This document shows positions 46,390 through 57,840 of a stretch of DNA of 64,000 nucleotides, one piece after another. The notes under the pieces are model-generated. The model was not told the origin of the DNA and did no database searches. It was given only the letters and a program-made list of their open reading frames with translations. This DNA comes from Bactrocera neohumeralis (taxonomy: Eukaryota; Arthropoda; Insecta; Diptera; Tephritidae), in NCBI RefSeq assembly GCF_024586455.1, contig NC_065920.1, positions 69,038,821 to 69,102,820 of the forward strand, given 5' to 3'. Made by a program: the position numbers and the translations under genes. Position 1 is the stretch's first letter; each line of letters begins with the position of its first letter.

Positions 46390-46800
46390 GCTCAGAGTAT
46401 ACTGAAGTTATGGAGGGAATGCTTCTTCAATCTGCGGAATAGCAATGAAATTTTTGATACAAAAGTTCGCGGAAGATTAATGGGCCTTTGCGCATTGGCA
46501 ACGGCGAGTATCGCAGTCGATGGAACCATGAGCCGACCGAGATTGTCGTCAAGATTGGCATAGTTCAGCTAATCAAGAGGAAGCGGCAGCGCTGGCTAGA
46601 TCATGTTGTGCGTAAGGAAGATAACAGTCCAGATTGGAAGGCTTTGGATTCAGTACTCTATGGTAGAAGCTGAGGAAGAGGAAGACCTCAAGTCCGTTGG
46701 AGAGATCAGGTGGAGAAAGACCTGACTGCACTTGGTATCTCGAATTGGCGCCAAATAGTGAAAAGAAGAAATAGTGGAAGAAGAGAAACGAATGGCGACA
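46390..46800 (+). mobile_element. LINE relic: C-terminal end of RT protein
   Basis: Translation gives LMG, LRIGNGEYRSRWNHE and KRKRQRWLDHVVRKEDNSPD WKALDSVLYG, then RGRPQVRWRDQVEKDLTALG ISNWRQIVKRRN. This is the typical basic end of RTE-like LINE proteins ('G.LRWLGHV.RM.....K......GRRGRP..RW...V..DL..LG..NW'). One frameshift and one stop are seen. It is related to the piece at 30195-30470. Confidence 0.8.
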
Positions 46801-47839
46801 TTGTTTATGATACGAATGAGATATTTTCTTTGTGTAATATTGAATAGTTTGTGTTCTATAATCCTGGACATATCCACTAAAAACCTTCCTCACTATCTTT
46901 CGCATTCTTTCGGTTAGCAGTTTCAAAAAAAGTTAAGTAGCAGCTTAATCAGGCGATATTAATCAGAATATTAGATACGCAATTACCTGAAAAAATAGGG
47001 TCATTTTCCATATTTTCGTGAATAGGTTCATAACTTGGACACTGGAAAGCAACAAAATTTTCCAACACATCCAGAGAAGCAAGCAAAGTTATTGTTTTTA
47101 TATATGTAGCTGTATTATTCCTCGAAACTTTGTAAACATTTCTGGAAGCTCAAATACTCTTAAAATATAGTAAGTAATATTGGGAATTATTTACCACCTT
47201 CAAGATGAAGTATTTTCGTGCTTTATACACTGCTGTATAGTTGCACATTGCAATGGCAGATGCCTTCTTGAAAGACCATAAAATGGTTCTCTTGTTATTA
47301 AGAACATCTAGTTTATTACCTAAAACACAGTAAATTATTTTTTTATGGTTGAACCTTACTATAATCGTAGTTTTCAACTGTTAGGGATAATTGTAACGCA
47401 AGCTCTTTAAGAGGAAACTTTATTTCTTTTTTTTCTTAGTTCCAATCATAACTTGTCAGTGATTTATCATTCAGAATAAACTCACAAACATTATCAAACA
47501 ATAAATGTAATAAAAATATATAAATCATATACAACTTGTTGGCATAGCCCTCAAAATCATATAGAGAAACAAACTATAATAACATATTTTATAACTATAA
47601 ATTTCACTATGACATTACTCCTGTCAACTGTGCCTTAAAGTAATATACGAAATATTTTATTATTGCGTTGAATGCATGCTTGAGCTCACACGACTACATA
47701 CTTTTACGCGCCATATACTTAAGCTGAATAAAGTGAGTTCGTAAGTTGTGAATTATGCAGTAAACAAACTGCTTAAATTGGTGTCGTAAAAAACGGTAGG
47801 GAAATAAAAAATTTCCACTCACTTGAGCGCATAAAAATA
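46801..47839. other. Intergenic DNA with one motif
   Basis: AT-rich, with the motif at 47694. Nothing else recognised. Confidence 0.45.
47694..47711 (+). promoter_or_regulatory. Su(Hw)-like site CTACATACTTTTACGCGC
   Basis: CATACTTTTA is intact, with two changes in the arms (GCATAC to ACATAC, GGCGC to CGCGC). Confidence 0.5.
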
Positions 47840-49071
47840 AATATTTTTTTGAGGTTAGGATTTTCATGCATTAATTTGACGATCACACATGGTGTCAAAG
47901 AGAAAGATGCTCAGTATGCTTTGACATTTCATCATGAATAGACTTACTAACGAGCAACGCTTGCAAATCATTGAATTTTATTACCAAAATCAGTGTTCGG
48001 TTCGAAATGTGTTTCGCGCTTTACGTCCGATTTATGGTTTACATAATCGACCAAGTGAGCAAACAATTAATGCGATTGTGACCAAGTTTCGCACTCAGTT
48101 TACTTTATTGGACATTAAACCAACCACACGAATGCGTACAGTGCGTACAGAAGAGAATATTGCGTCTGTTTCTGAGAGTGTGGCTGAAGACCGTGAAATG
48201 TCGATTCGTCGCCGTTCGCAGCAATTGGGTTTGTTTGAGCCGTATAAAATACAGCTCGTGCAAGAACTGAAGCCGAACGATCTGCCACAACGTCGAATTT
48301 TCAGTGAATGGGCCCTAGAAAAGTTGGCAGAAAATCCGCTTTTTTATCGACAAATTTTGTTCAGCGATGAGGCTCATTTCTGGTTGAATGGCTACGTAAA
48401 TAAGCAAAATTGCCGCATTTGGGGTGAAGAGCAACCAGAAACCGTTCAAGAACTGCCCAACATCCCGAAAAATGCACTGTTTGGTGTGGTTTGTACGCTG
48501 GTGGAATCATTGGACCGTATTTTTTCAAAGATGCTGTTGGAAGCAACGTTACGGTGAATGGCGATCGCTATCGTTCGATGCTAACAAACTTTTTGTTGCC
48601 AAAAATGGAAGAACTGAACTTGGTTGACATGTGGTTTCAACAAGATGGCGCTACATGCCACACAGCTCGCGATTCTATGGCCATTTTGAGGAAAACTTCG
48701 GAGAACAATTCATCTCAAGAAATGGACCCGTAAGTTGGCCACCAAGATCATGCGATTTAACGCCTTTAGACTATTTTTTGTGGGGCTACGTCAAGTCTAA
48801 AGTCTACAGAAATAAGCCAGCAACTATTCCAGCTTTGAAGACAACATTTCCGAAGAAATTCGGGCTATTCCGGCCGAAATGCTCGGAAAAAGTTGCCCAA
48901 AATTGGACTTTCCGAATGGACCACCTAAGACGCAGCCGCGGTCAACATTTAAATGAAATTATCAAAATTTCAAATTCAAAAAGTTTCAAATAAAGAACCG
49001 ATGAGATTTTGCAAATTTTATGCGTTTTTTTTTTTAAAAAAGTTATCAAGCTCTTAAAATATCACCCGATA
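47840..49071 (+). mobile_element. DD41D mariner-group element (rosa-like), longest copy, frameshifted
   Basis: The frame starting at 47934 encodes the N-terminal helix-turn-helix (MNRLTNEQRLQIIEFYYQNQ, VRNVFRALRPIYGLHNRPSE), a linker, then after a deletion of roughly 18 codons YKIQLVQELKPNDLPQRRIF and LFSDEAHFWLNGYVNKQNC. Compared with the copy at 14457 there are single-base losses near 48460, 48690 and 48837, moving the rest through three frames: GGIIGPYFFKDAVGSNVTVN, QQDGATCHTARDSM, PPRSCDLTPLDYFLWGYVKS and RRSRGQHLNEI. All three catalytic aspartates remain. The right end TATCACCCGATA type terminus is at 49071; no matching left terminus was found, so the 5' end is lost. Confidence 0.88.
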
Positions 49072-49379
49072 CAATGAAAACGCACATGTATCACCGTTTT
49101 TAAAAGCCGAAATTCATTTGTAAGCAAATTTTATTTGAGTTGCTATTCTTCTGTGGTTGTTAAAAAGTAGAAGGGATGGGAAAAAATATGGGAAATAAAG
49201 CAGATATTAAGAGATTTTTATTACTGGTGTATTGATTATAGCAAGTATACTTATGTATCATTAAATCTGAAAGAGCAACCCACCAACGGCTTGAATTTAA
49301 AGAAAAACGTTTTGATGATTTCTTTTAGCTTCAACCCTCGAGATAAATTAAGGTTACTCAATAAAGTGAAAAGACATTT
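49072..49379. other. Short intergenic segment
   Basis: AT-rich, nothing recognised. Confidence 0.4.
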
Positions 49380-49790
49380 CTTGAGAATGTCTTAGACTGG
49401 CAGCTATATGCTATAGTGAGCCGACCTAAACCATTTCTTTTGAGATTGCACTATTGCCTTATTCAATATTTTATGCAAAATTTGACAAATATATCTCATT
49501 AAATGACAAAGCTTTCTGCGCAAGCACCTGATTTCGATCGTTCTGTTTGTATGGCAGCTATAGAGATTCGATATCGGCGTTTCTGAGAAATGTGTAGCTT
49601 TTAGTGGAGAAAAGGATCTGATGAAATTTTCGGAACGACATCTCATAAACTGAGAGACTAGTTCGCGTATATACACACAAACGGACAGACAATCAGACAT
49701 ATGTACATCGGGAAATCGACTCAGTGGGTAATTTTATGAGGTCTCCGTCGCGACAGTGTTACAAAATTCGTAAAAAGTTAGTGTATCCTC
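49380..49790 (+). repeat. Dispersed fly repeat copy
   Basis: Two 'tatggcagctata' blocks (49398, 49550) are followed by 'ctcataaactgagagactagttcgcgtatatacac', a 'cggacagacaatcagac' tract, 'aaatcgactcag', 'tttatgaggtctccg' and 'gttacaaaattcgtaaa..'. The order matches the copies at 1390 and 53230. Confidence 0.68.
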
Positions 49791-51249
49791 TTTAAGATTT
49801 ACAAAAATTTCACTTAAGGATATAGTCCAGCTTGTTAATTAGACCTTTTCAGATAACATTATAAGGAAAATTAGAAAAAGTTTAGAATTTGGTCTCTTAG
49901 GAATTCTGTGCCTGATGAATATATTATGTTCCGAACATATTTTGCTCCGCGCTCTGTCTATTTCAATCCCTTTATTTCAATCAAGCGTCACAGTATATTA
50001 GGTGCATGCATCAACTAAAAAAGGTGCACGTCATGGTTAAATTCCGCCATATTTTCAATTATGTAATATTTTATCATGCTCTGTGCAGATTTTTAATGAT
50101 TTTTATGCAAATATGTTTATATGAGAAATTGTGTAGTTAGTAGCATTTCAATGGAACTCGAACACCGTTAAAATGAATATTTTTTTTTTCGATATTTTTA
50201 ATATTTTTTGAACAAACTTTATTTTTAAAGGTGTGTGTCTTTGCTGTTTTACTTTGCGACTTGAAAAGCTTAATATTTCACTGCTCGCAAGCCGTACCAT
50301 ATGATATAATCTGATGGTTTCTCTTTTTAAAAGTCGTAAAACTTCACTGGACTACTTAAGTGGTTACAAGGGGTTTCTCTGATGAAAATCAGCCTTTCTT
50401 TCACAACTTTTAAATAATATAAAAATTTGTATATTTTATTAGAAATTTTTATTGTTACAAACATAAACTTTAACAAAGAAAGTCTGAAATTTTAGGAAAC
50501 AAATATTTCAGACCTGGCCATTGCGATGCCAATACCAATAACCCCTCTGAAGAAGATGCTCCGCGTTGCCAGGATAGCTTTTTACAGGATCATCTAAAGT
50601 GAAAAAATACGTTTTTAGGTAAAACCTTATCTTGAACTTGGTCGAAAGAAAAACAAACTGAAAATTGGATTTTTGGCAAACATTTTTACAAAAAAATTAA
50701 AATTTCAGTGAAAATTTCGCAAATTTTTTTTTTTAAATAGTTATAATTGAAAAAAATTCTTCCTCCAAGTCTTTAAGAATAGCATCTCAAAGACCTGTGT
50801 AAAATTTCATGAAGATCGATTTAAAAGTTCTCTATAAATCTTGCCAATCTAAAGTCGAAACACAGTTTTAAGAAAAACCCGTTTAAAGGCGGCGCATTTG
50901 ACCTAGCTTGCCTCTAGAGCACAAGTTCTCAAAGCTGTATCTATGAAACTATTACTCGAATCATCTTGGAAATTTGGGACAATATTCCAGAGATGTTCTA
51001 GAAATTGAAACCCGTAAACCCATGTTACCTCTTAATGACGCAGTTTATTTGTGAGAATTAATTTCTTTGTATTTTTTTTGAAATAATTTCGAAAATTCAT
51101 TATGATTATGTAGCCAAAAATGAGCGGAGCAGCTCTCAAAATAGTTCCGAGTTTACTTAGACAAAAGGTACCTATTTTTATATTATTCATATCTAGGCTG
51201 ATTTTAGGCTTGTCTTTGTGTTGTCAAAAGCCTAATAAACGGAGCACTC
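49791..51249. other. Intergenic DNA, no gene recognised
   Basis: AT-rich throughout. I saw no relic, repeat or insulator-like motif. Confidence 0.4.
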
Positions 51250-52045
51250 CATAAAAGTTTTGATAACGTGATGATCAAATTTGACCCGGACTGGTCCAAC
51301 CATTAAAAATTTTTCATAGATTTCTTTTTCTGTTATTTTCTGTTATGTTCGTGTGAAATTTGACTTTCTTCATGACGCGAAAGGTTTTTATGGGGATTTT
51401 TACACTTGAACCTTATAATTTTGTGTTTCCAAAGGAATCTCGGGCACGGAATCATTAAAAATGTCGAAGAAATGTTTTAGGGAGTCTAGTTTATCACTTA
51501 AACAGTCAACTGAGTGGTGTAAAGCATTCAGTGAAGGACGGGAACTTATATGTAGAAAACTTGTCTCATGCGAATCGCTCATCCACCTTTATTAATGACT
51601 ACAACATCGCAAAAGTGAGAGAAACAGTGCTTGAAATTCATCCCGTTGGCTTCAGAGAGAACAGAGAGTATATCGACATCTCTGATTGACTCTACACTTT
51701 TTTGTTGCAAATTTCTTGTCATTGCAAAATTCGACGTCGTAGTGATCTCAAACGAAACCCTAGACAATGTAGCTGAAACATCTTCATTCATCGAAAGCAT
51801 TATTACTGCTTATAAGACGAGGGCTTATGAATATAAAGTTCGAACAAAAATTAGTCGGAAACCAAAATTTCCTGAAGGCACAGAACTCCATCACAACCTA
51901 AACTTATAATAAGTTTACGAAATATTGGCTCAATGGTTGACATATAAGTATTGACTCTAGAGCCTATTTTCAGGACGAAAATAATGGTTTCCAGTAAAAT
52001 ATATGAATTTTTTGTTGTCAGTCCGGACCATTTTTGATCACATCA
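51250..52045. repeat. Segment bounded by imperfect inverted repeats, possibly a non-autonomous element
   Basis: 'gatcaaatttgacccggact' near 51277-51296 and the inverted 'gtccggaccatttttgatc' near 52022-52040 face each other across 0.75 kb. Between them are two open minus-strand stretches (51400-51582, 51579-51800) that overlap in different frames and have no domain I know. No target-site duplication was established. Confidence 0.4.
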
Positions 52046-53229
52046 TATTCGTTGCTGCGGCATTTTTTTTCAAGCTCATTAAATATGAAAACTAAGTTTA
52101 CATTGCTCATAGCGCTTCAAAGTGGAACTGCTTCATGCGTATGTAACCGGTTCTTAAAATACTGTTCGAACTTAAAATACATTTAAAGTGCGCCACCATA
52201 TTGGGATCCAAAAATTCGCCGACTAAGTTAATAGTTTTATCTAAGAATGAGACTTTTGATAAATGCGATGGTCATCTACATACTCTTCCAAGTTCTTGAG
52301 TTTATTATATTCTCAGCTTTGGAAGACGTTAGATCTAAAAATACTGATTTAAGCCAAGAGCGGCAAAGGTACACGGAGAAAGCTTTAACCCTGACTTAAT
52401 TTGCGTAAAATGAAAGTGAAATTGAGGTCGTCTCTTCACTTCAGAGCATAGTCCTAAATAAAAATTTAACATTTTCCAAGAACATTCAAACTCACAACTA
52501 CATAAATAACTGTAAAGCCTCTTCTTGCGCCCGCCAGCGTTTAACTCTCTTTTCGCTCTTTTGTTGTTGCAACAATTTAATAGTCCAAGCAACTCAATGG
52601 CAAGCTTAGTTGAATTAATAACAGAGAATAAAATGTGCGGAAAATGATGAATAGCCCGAGCACTTTCGCTTAGTAGCAGTTTCTTAAGGATGCAACGCGG
52701 CGTTGCGGCAAGTTCTATGCAACGCTGCGCTGGCAATTGCCGCAAGGTAGTTTGGCGCGCGGCGCTATAAATTTGCGGTGAACGCAGAAATACAAACAAA
52801 GATTTGCAAAGAATGCGTTGCAATAAAACTAAGAACAACAACAACAACAACAGTGGCAACAAAAGTAAGTGGAAGGTACTCGTGCAACAATCAACTTGTA
52901 AGGAGATCAGCGCATCCTGCGGCACATAAATAAATAAATAAATGACTGCTGTATGTACTACTATATATATTTGTCTATGTGTATGTATGTGTTTTATGTG
53001 TATGTAAGTGTATGTATATGGTAAGTGGCAATGTGGAAAGCATGCACTGCCGCAAAACGCAAACATTATTTTCGATTATGCTGCTTAACGGCCATGCGGA
53101 GCGAAAGTTGCAGGGAAGCGGAGTTGAAAAAGATGGAGAAACGGGAATATACGTTAACTTTGGCAACACCGTAGCGACAATACCCTTTACATGTGCATTT
53201 TTGAGAGCATAAATAGGTAAAAAAGATCT
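52046..53229. other. Intergenic DNA with CAA and TATG microsatellites
   Basis: Includes an AAC run at 52840-52860 and TATG/TGTA-rich DNA at 52960-53020. The 243-codon minus-strand frame at 52335-53066 is the second longest open frame in the window. It has histidine/tyrosine and leucine runs produced by these microsatellites and no domain, so I do not call it a gene. Confidence 0.5.
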
Positions 53230-53725
53230 TTGTCCTGATTTTGATCGGTCAGTTTGTATGACAGCTTTATGCTATAGTTGTCCGATATGAACAAGTTTTT
53301 GGGAGATTGCATCTTTGCTTTAGAAAATAATCCTTAATTTCGTGAAGATATCTCGCTAAATAAAAAAGTTTTCCATGCAGGGACTGCATTTTGATCGGTT
53401 CAGTTTGTATGACAGCTATATGCTATAGTTGTCCGATTAAGAAATTTTTCCTTGAAAATTGTAGTACTGTTTTGGATAAAAATATTTGCCAAATTTCAGG
53501 AAGATATCTTAATTAGTTAAAAGTTTTCCATACAAGGACTTGAGTTTAATGGATCAGTTTGTATTGCAGCTATACCCCATGATGGTATAATGCCGATGAT
53601 TCTGATAAGTAAACAGCTTCTTGAGAAGAAGAAGACGTGTACAAAATTTCAGATCTATATCTCAAAAACTGAGGGACTAGTTCGTTTACATATAGACGTA
53701 CTGACAGAAATACGAACTTGTGTCA
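53230..53725 (+). repeat. Dispersed fly repeat with three tandem sub-units
   Basis: 'gatcggtcagtttgtatgac' plus 'agctatatgctatagttgtccgat' type blocks start near 53243, 53393 and 53548, about 150-155 bp apart. Each is followed by 'aaatttc..gaagatatct' and 'aaaagttttccatacaagga'. The third unit ends in 'ttcagatctatatctcaaaaactgagggactagttcg' and 'cgtactgacag'. It is the longest and clearest copy in the window. Confidence 0.78.
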
Positions 53726-56214
53726 ATGGATTGATGTCTAGAGAGAACTACCATCGAAGGAATAATAAACCAAAGGACCTGACAACATTATAAGCCACAT
53801 GCTGCAATCAAAGTTGGTGTGGGCGAAAACGAAAGATTCGGCCACAATAGCGATCAAATAACTCAGGATATGAGAAGGCAGCTAATACTATGCTTAAGAC
53901 CAGCTGAATAGTCCCGCAGGGCCAAATACAAGCTAACGTAGCCGAAGTTAAGGGTTTAGTACGTAAGCGTACTGCTCCGCATCTAAAATTAGATAATGAT
54001 AATTAGGCGTGATACCGAAAGTGGTGTATCTATAGCGAGTAATATGAATCGTCCACCTTCCTACAGTGACAGCATCTTTACAGGATTCCCTCTCCGAAAG
54101 AAAAAATAAATAAAAAAAGACCTGTTCATGGCATAAAAAGTGAAAAATAAAATGGATAAAGAAAGAGAGAGAGAGTGAGCGCCAGTGAAAGCCGTCTTTA
54201 AAGATGAGGCGGCCAACAGGTATGCAGGATGCTAACGGACGAGACAACGATTGCATGTTGCAGCTGCGATTGCCAAGTTTGTGCGAGACACAAGCACACA
54301 CTCACACAAAAAACCATATAGGCTAGAGTAATAGCCACCATGTTGTAAGAGTGTTGGCGTGGCACGTAGAAAATTGCGAAATTGCACTAGAAAAGAAACG
54401 AACAAGAAGCACGGCAAGCAAGTTGCAACATACAAAAGAGTTACTCACTCAGCAGTGCAAATGAGAACAGGTAAAGCTGCTGTGGCAGCAATGAGGCGGA
54501 AGCCAACTAGACGCTGCAAACGATGAAGAATGAGCGCTGTAAAATGCCTTGTAGAGGAAGCTTTAAGGCTGGAGCCGTAGCATTGTTGCAACAACGCAAC
54601 GGCAACGGCAACAGCAGCGCATTGTCATTTGTTGCACGGCAAACAATTGTGTGGTGAGCGCCAGCAACAACTGAGGAAGCGCAAGAATAACAACAACAAA
54701 GGGAGTAAGAGAAAAAATTTCAACAACAAAAATAGTTTGAACAACAACAGCAAGTCAGCGCCAAACTAAGCAAAGCTGGCGTGCAAACGGGATCTTTAGC
54801 GCGCTGTGATAATATTTGCCGCCAGCCGCCAGGGCAATGCGAGTCAACGTAGCGCGCAGCGCGTAGTAACTATATAAAACACACACAAATATGTAGCATA
54901 CATTTAGGAGCAGCAGCTGCAGCTCGTTTGGCAGTTGGTTGCACTGCAGCGCCAACATATTTCCGTTTTATTTCCGCATTGTTGCATTCTCGCATTCATT
55001 GTTTGCTTATATATCGACAATTTACTGCAATGCTTTGCCGTGCAGCCGGCAAAAATGTGCAAGAAATAAATCTACTACTATTTTTCCTACGAAAATACTT
55101 TCTTTTTTACACATATTTTTTTATAGTTTTCTTTGCTGCAAACTCTCTTTCGTGTCCTCGAGCATTTGTTGCCGCCCGTTGAATTGATTGTTGCACAACA
55201 GCAAACACACGCACACATATTTGGAAATTGTTGCAAGCAAAAAAAAAGTAGATAAATAACATAATCTCACTTCCGTTATGCTCGTGTAAATAGCAGCAAT
55301 AGCCAAATAATACTTTTACTTTTGTCTACTTGCTCCTTCTTTGTTGCATTGACATTGTAGTGTTTAGTGTTAATAGACAAAACCGTTCTGATGGAGAACG
55401 AGCCAAAACTGGTTTTATTCTCCCAGCTTTTAGTATTCCTCTTTTTGTTTTTTTTTGTTTGGTCCAGAAACGTTCCTTGATTTAAGCTGCGACACTCTTT
55501 CAATCCTCCTATTTTAGAAGCCCGGATCCAGTAGGCCAAACACCTGATCACCCTAATCTGTAGATTATTGGAATGGAGTCGTAAAGAACTTGAGTTGGCG
55601 TCATTAGTCTGCAGAAGGTTTTCGTGAGTAATCAAAAATACCAATTGCTTGGTCTTTTATGTGTATAATGTCCTTCCTTACGTTCCAAGCCTGTATCATC
55701 CTCTCCTGACCCTATCACTTGGTTGTGGACAGTCCATAAATCAGAAAAGCGGCGGTGGCGAGTTCAGACATTATTATATTAAATCATCATGAAACCTTCT
55801 TCTTCTTTACTTAGGTTAGGATAGGTAAAGTAATCTAGTAGGCCAATAAGCCACGTATAGACCAGTTTTGGTCCTTTGCGATTTCAAACGGAGTTTAGTT
55901 GCTAGGTCCAAGAGGAGTAGTCTTCCTTTAGGAAGCCTGCGCTTGACGCAAAATTTAACACACTCTGCAGCTTCATAATCGATACTTCCTCCAGTGCATC
56001 ATGCCATGTGGATCCCAGATGCTTACGGCATAGTCTTGTCAATATTTTGTTTCTCTGATGACCTGCTTTAGAGATTTCCTGCAGTCTTCTAGGTCTGGCT
56101 TCTTTACTTAACTTACTTATCTGATGAGCGTAACGCCATCTATCACTAATATTGGACTGTCCGTAAATATCGATTAGAGAAGGCGTTCGATTTGATTTGG
56201 CTTAATAACCGACC
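53726..56214. other. Intergenic DNA with CAA-rich region and one motif
   Basis: 54470-54960 is rich in CAA/GCAAC. A TATATAAAA box lies at 54871-54879 and an insulator-like motif at 54894. 55640-56180 resembles transposon-derived DNA (GGTTAGGATAGG, TTACTTAACTTACTT) that I could not identify. The 122-codon minus-strand frame at 55276-55644 has no recognised domain. Confidence 0.4.
54894..54911 (+). promoter_or_regulatory. Su(Hw)-like site TAGCATACATTTAGGAGC
   Basis: 16 of 18 positions match the window consensus. It lies 15 bp after a TATATAAAA box. Confidence 0.55.
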
Positions 56215-56555
56215 CATCAGTTCAGCCGTTTCCAGCCTAAAAATGCAAGCGGAGAAGGTTCTGTGGTAAACAACGGCAAGACAAAGTACATGGAGGCCAC
56301 TCAAAAAGATTTATTTTAGTTTGGGTACTGCGTTACTGTTGCAGCTACAAATTTGAAGGTCTGAAAGACCACAACGATTTCGGAACCAGCATAAATACCA
56401 CTTTCAATCAATCTAGTCATGAAGATCAAGTGCAAAATAACTATTTTCCAACAAGTGTTACTTTGAGGTCGGTAGGCAATCAAAAATGGATAAATCTATC
56501 GGGGAACAAAAAACTATGTACATTCTGTAAGACTTTCATAAATTAGGACGGGGTT
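56215..56555 (+). mobile_element. LINE relic: reverse-transcriptase palm/thumb fragment
   Basis: SSLKMQAEKVL, VVNNGKTKYMEATQK, then FEGLKDHNDFGTSINTTFNQ and NKKLCTFCKTFI correspond, in order, to 'AEK.GL.VN..KTKYM', 'NFE.V..F.YLGS.I......' and 'RTKL.LYKTLI' of RTE-like LINE reverse transcriptases. It ends where the relic at 27340-28245 begins in protein terms. Stops and frame changes are present. Confidence 0.7.
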
Positions 56556-57469
56556 AATATATTACACAGCTACAGCTACACAGCTTGTAATGACCGACTG
56601 TTAACTCCAAGTTGTGCCGATAAGTTGCAAGTCGTAATATTTAAAAGATTTTCGACTCATTCACAGCGGTCGAGAATATTCCAGCTTAACTGAATATTTG
56701 AGATTAATTTCATGTTGACCTGACTCCGTTAATGTATCAAAAGTCTGTTTCCCAAAAAGAGCAATGCGATCTTCGAAACCTTCGGATTCCCGGGTCCCAT
56801 ATAAGACATTAGCTCCAGTAGTATATTCTCTCTAAAATTCTCCTACCGGGTTGCCATACAGCTGCTCGCTGTATTAGTTCACCAGCATGTTCATCGTAAC
56901 ACGCGTGTGCTGTGTGCACTTCTCTACAAGTACATAGCGCATACGGATCCGGATGTGGATTGCGCAAACATGCCATGGCAAGCGAAGATATGTTTCTGTT
57001 TGTGCAGCAAATAATAGAAGCGCATGATGGAGAAGATGAGCTTTGTAAATGTTTTACAATTGAAAATATTCTAGGAAGTACAAAGAAAAGGATAATGAGC
57101 AAAAATAACAAGTTAAATCGTTGTAAAAACATATAAGCGCCTACTTGTATGCTACAAAGCACTAACTGATTGTACGGGTTTTCTCTGAAGATGTAAAACT
57201 ATTATCTATGTATAATTGAAAGTAGAAGTAGTGGTACTTTAAGATGTATGAAATGAGGAATATATGTAAAGAGATTTTATAAAGAAGTTTAGAGAATTAT
57301 GCAATTCCAAATTTGTAGGATTGAAAGTGTGCTTTCCAATCGAATTTTCTATTTTCTTTGTTGTCGCTGTCAAGTTGTGGAGTATTTTATGCCAGACTAA
57401 GTGCATTCTGGACTTAAATTGGATTTCGATTTTCAACTAACATTTGTCAAAAAATATAATTTCGGCAAA
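56556..57469. other. Intergenic DNA with one motif
   Basis: A 74-codon plus frame at 56912-57136 (MASEDMFLFVQQIIEAHDGE within it) has a protein-like composition but no domain or splice context I can support. Motif at 57137. Confidence 0.4.
57137..57154 (-). promoter_or_regulatory. Su(Hw)-like site GCGCCTACTTGTATGCTA
   Basis: Both arms match exactly (GCGCCTA, GTATGCTA); only the three central bases differ. Confidence 0.55.
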
Positions 57470-57840
57470 GGCATAAAATTCTACCTCTTTCTCCGTCTCC
57501 CATTATCAAAGCTATCAACTTCTTTTGTATTAAACATTTATCTATCTCATTTCCTACATTAAGTCTTCTTCTATCTATCGTTATAAAATTAATATCTATC
57601 TTCCTTCCCCATTACCTAATATTTCATATATTTCTCTCTCTCTCTTCCTCTATAAGTATACGTCCATCTCTATCATTTCGGGTGTTAATTTTATCTCCAT
57701 CTTTCTCTCACAATACCTAATCTTTCAGTTTCCACTTTATTCCTCTCATTATGTATACTCCTTCCTCTTTCTATATCTCTCATTCTCTCTCAATCTTTCT
57801 CTCTCCCTCTTCTCTCTCTCTCTCATTATATTCGTATTTC
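57470..57840. repeat. Polypyrimidine tract with TC microsatellites
   Basis: The plus strand is about four-fifths C+T, with perfect TC runs near 57637-57650 and 57790-57830 and recurring 'tatctctcattc', 'cctaat.tttcata' words. A decayed tandem repeat is likely. Confidence 0.7.

Noticed and set aside
52335..53066. 243-codon open frame on the minus strand
   Set aside because: Composed of His/Tyr/Thr and leucine runs from TATG and CAA microsatellites, with no domain and no supporting context.
56912..57136. 74-codon frame as a conserved exon
   Set aside because: Protein-like in composition, but no domain, homologue or splice signals that I can support.
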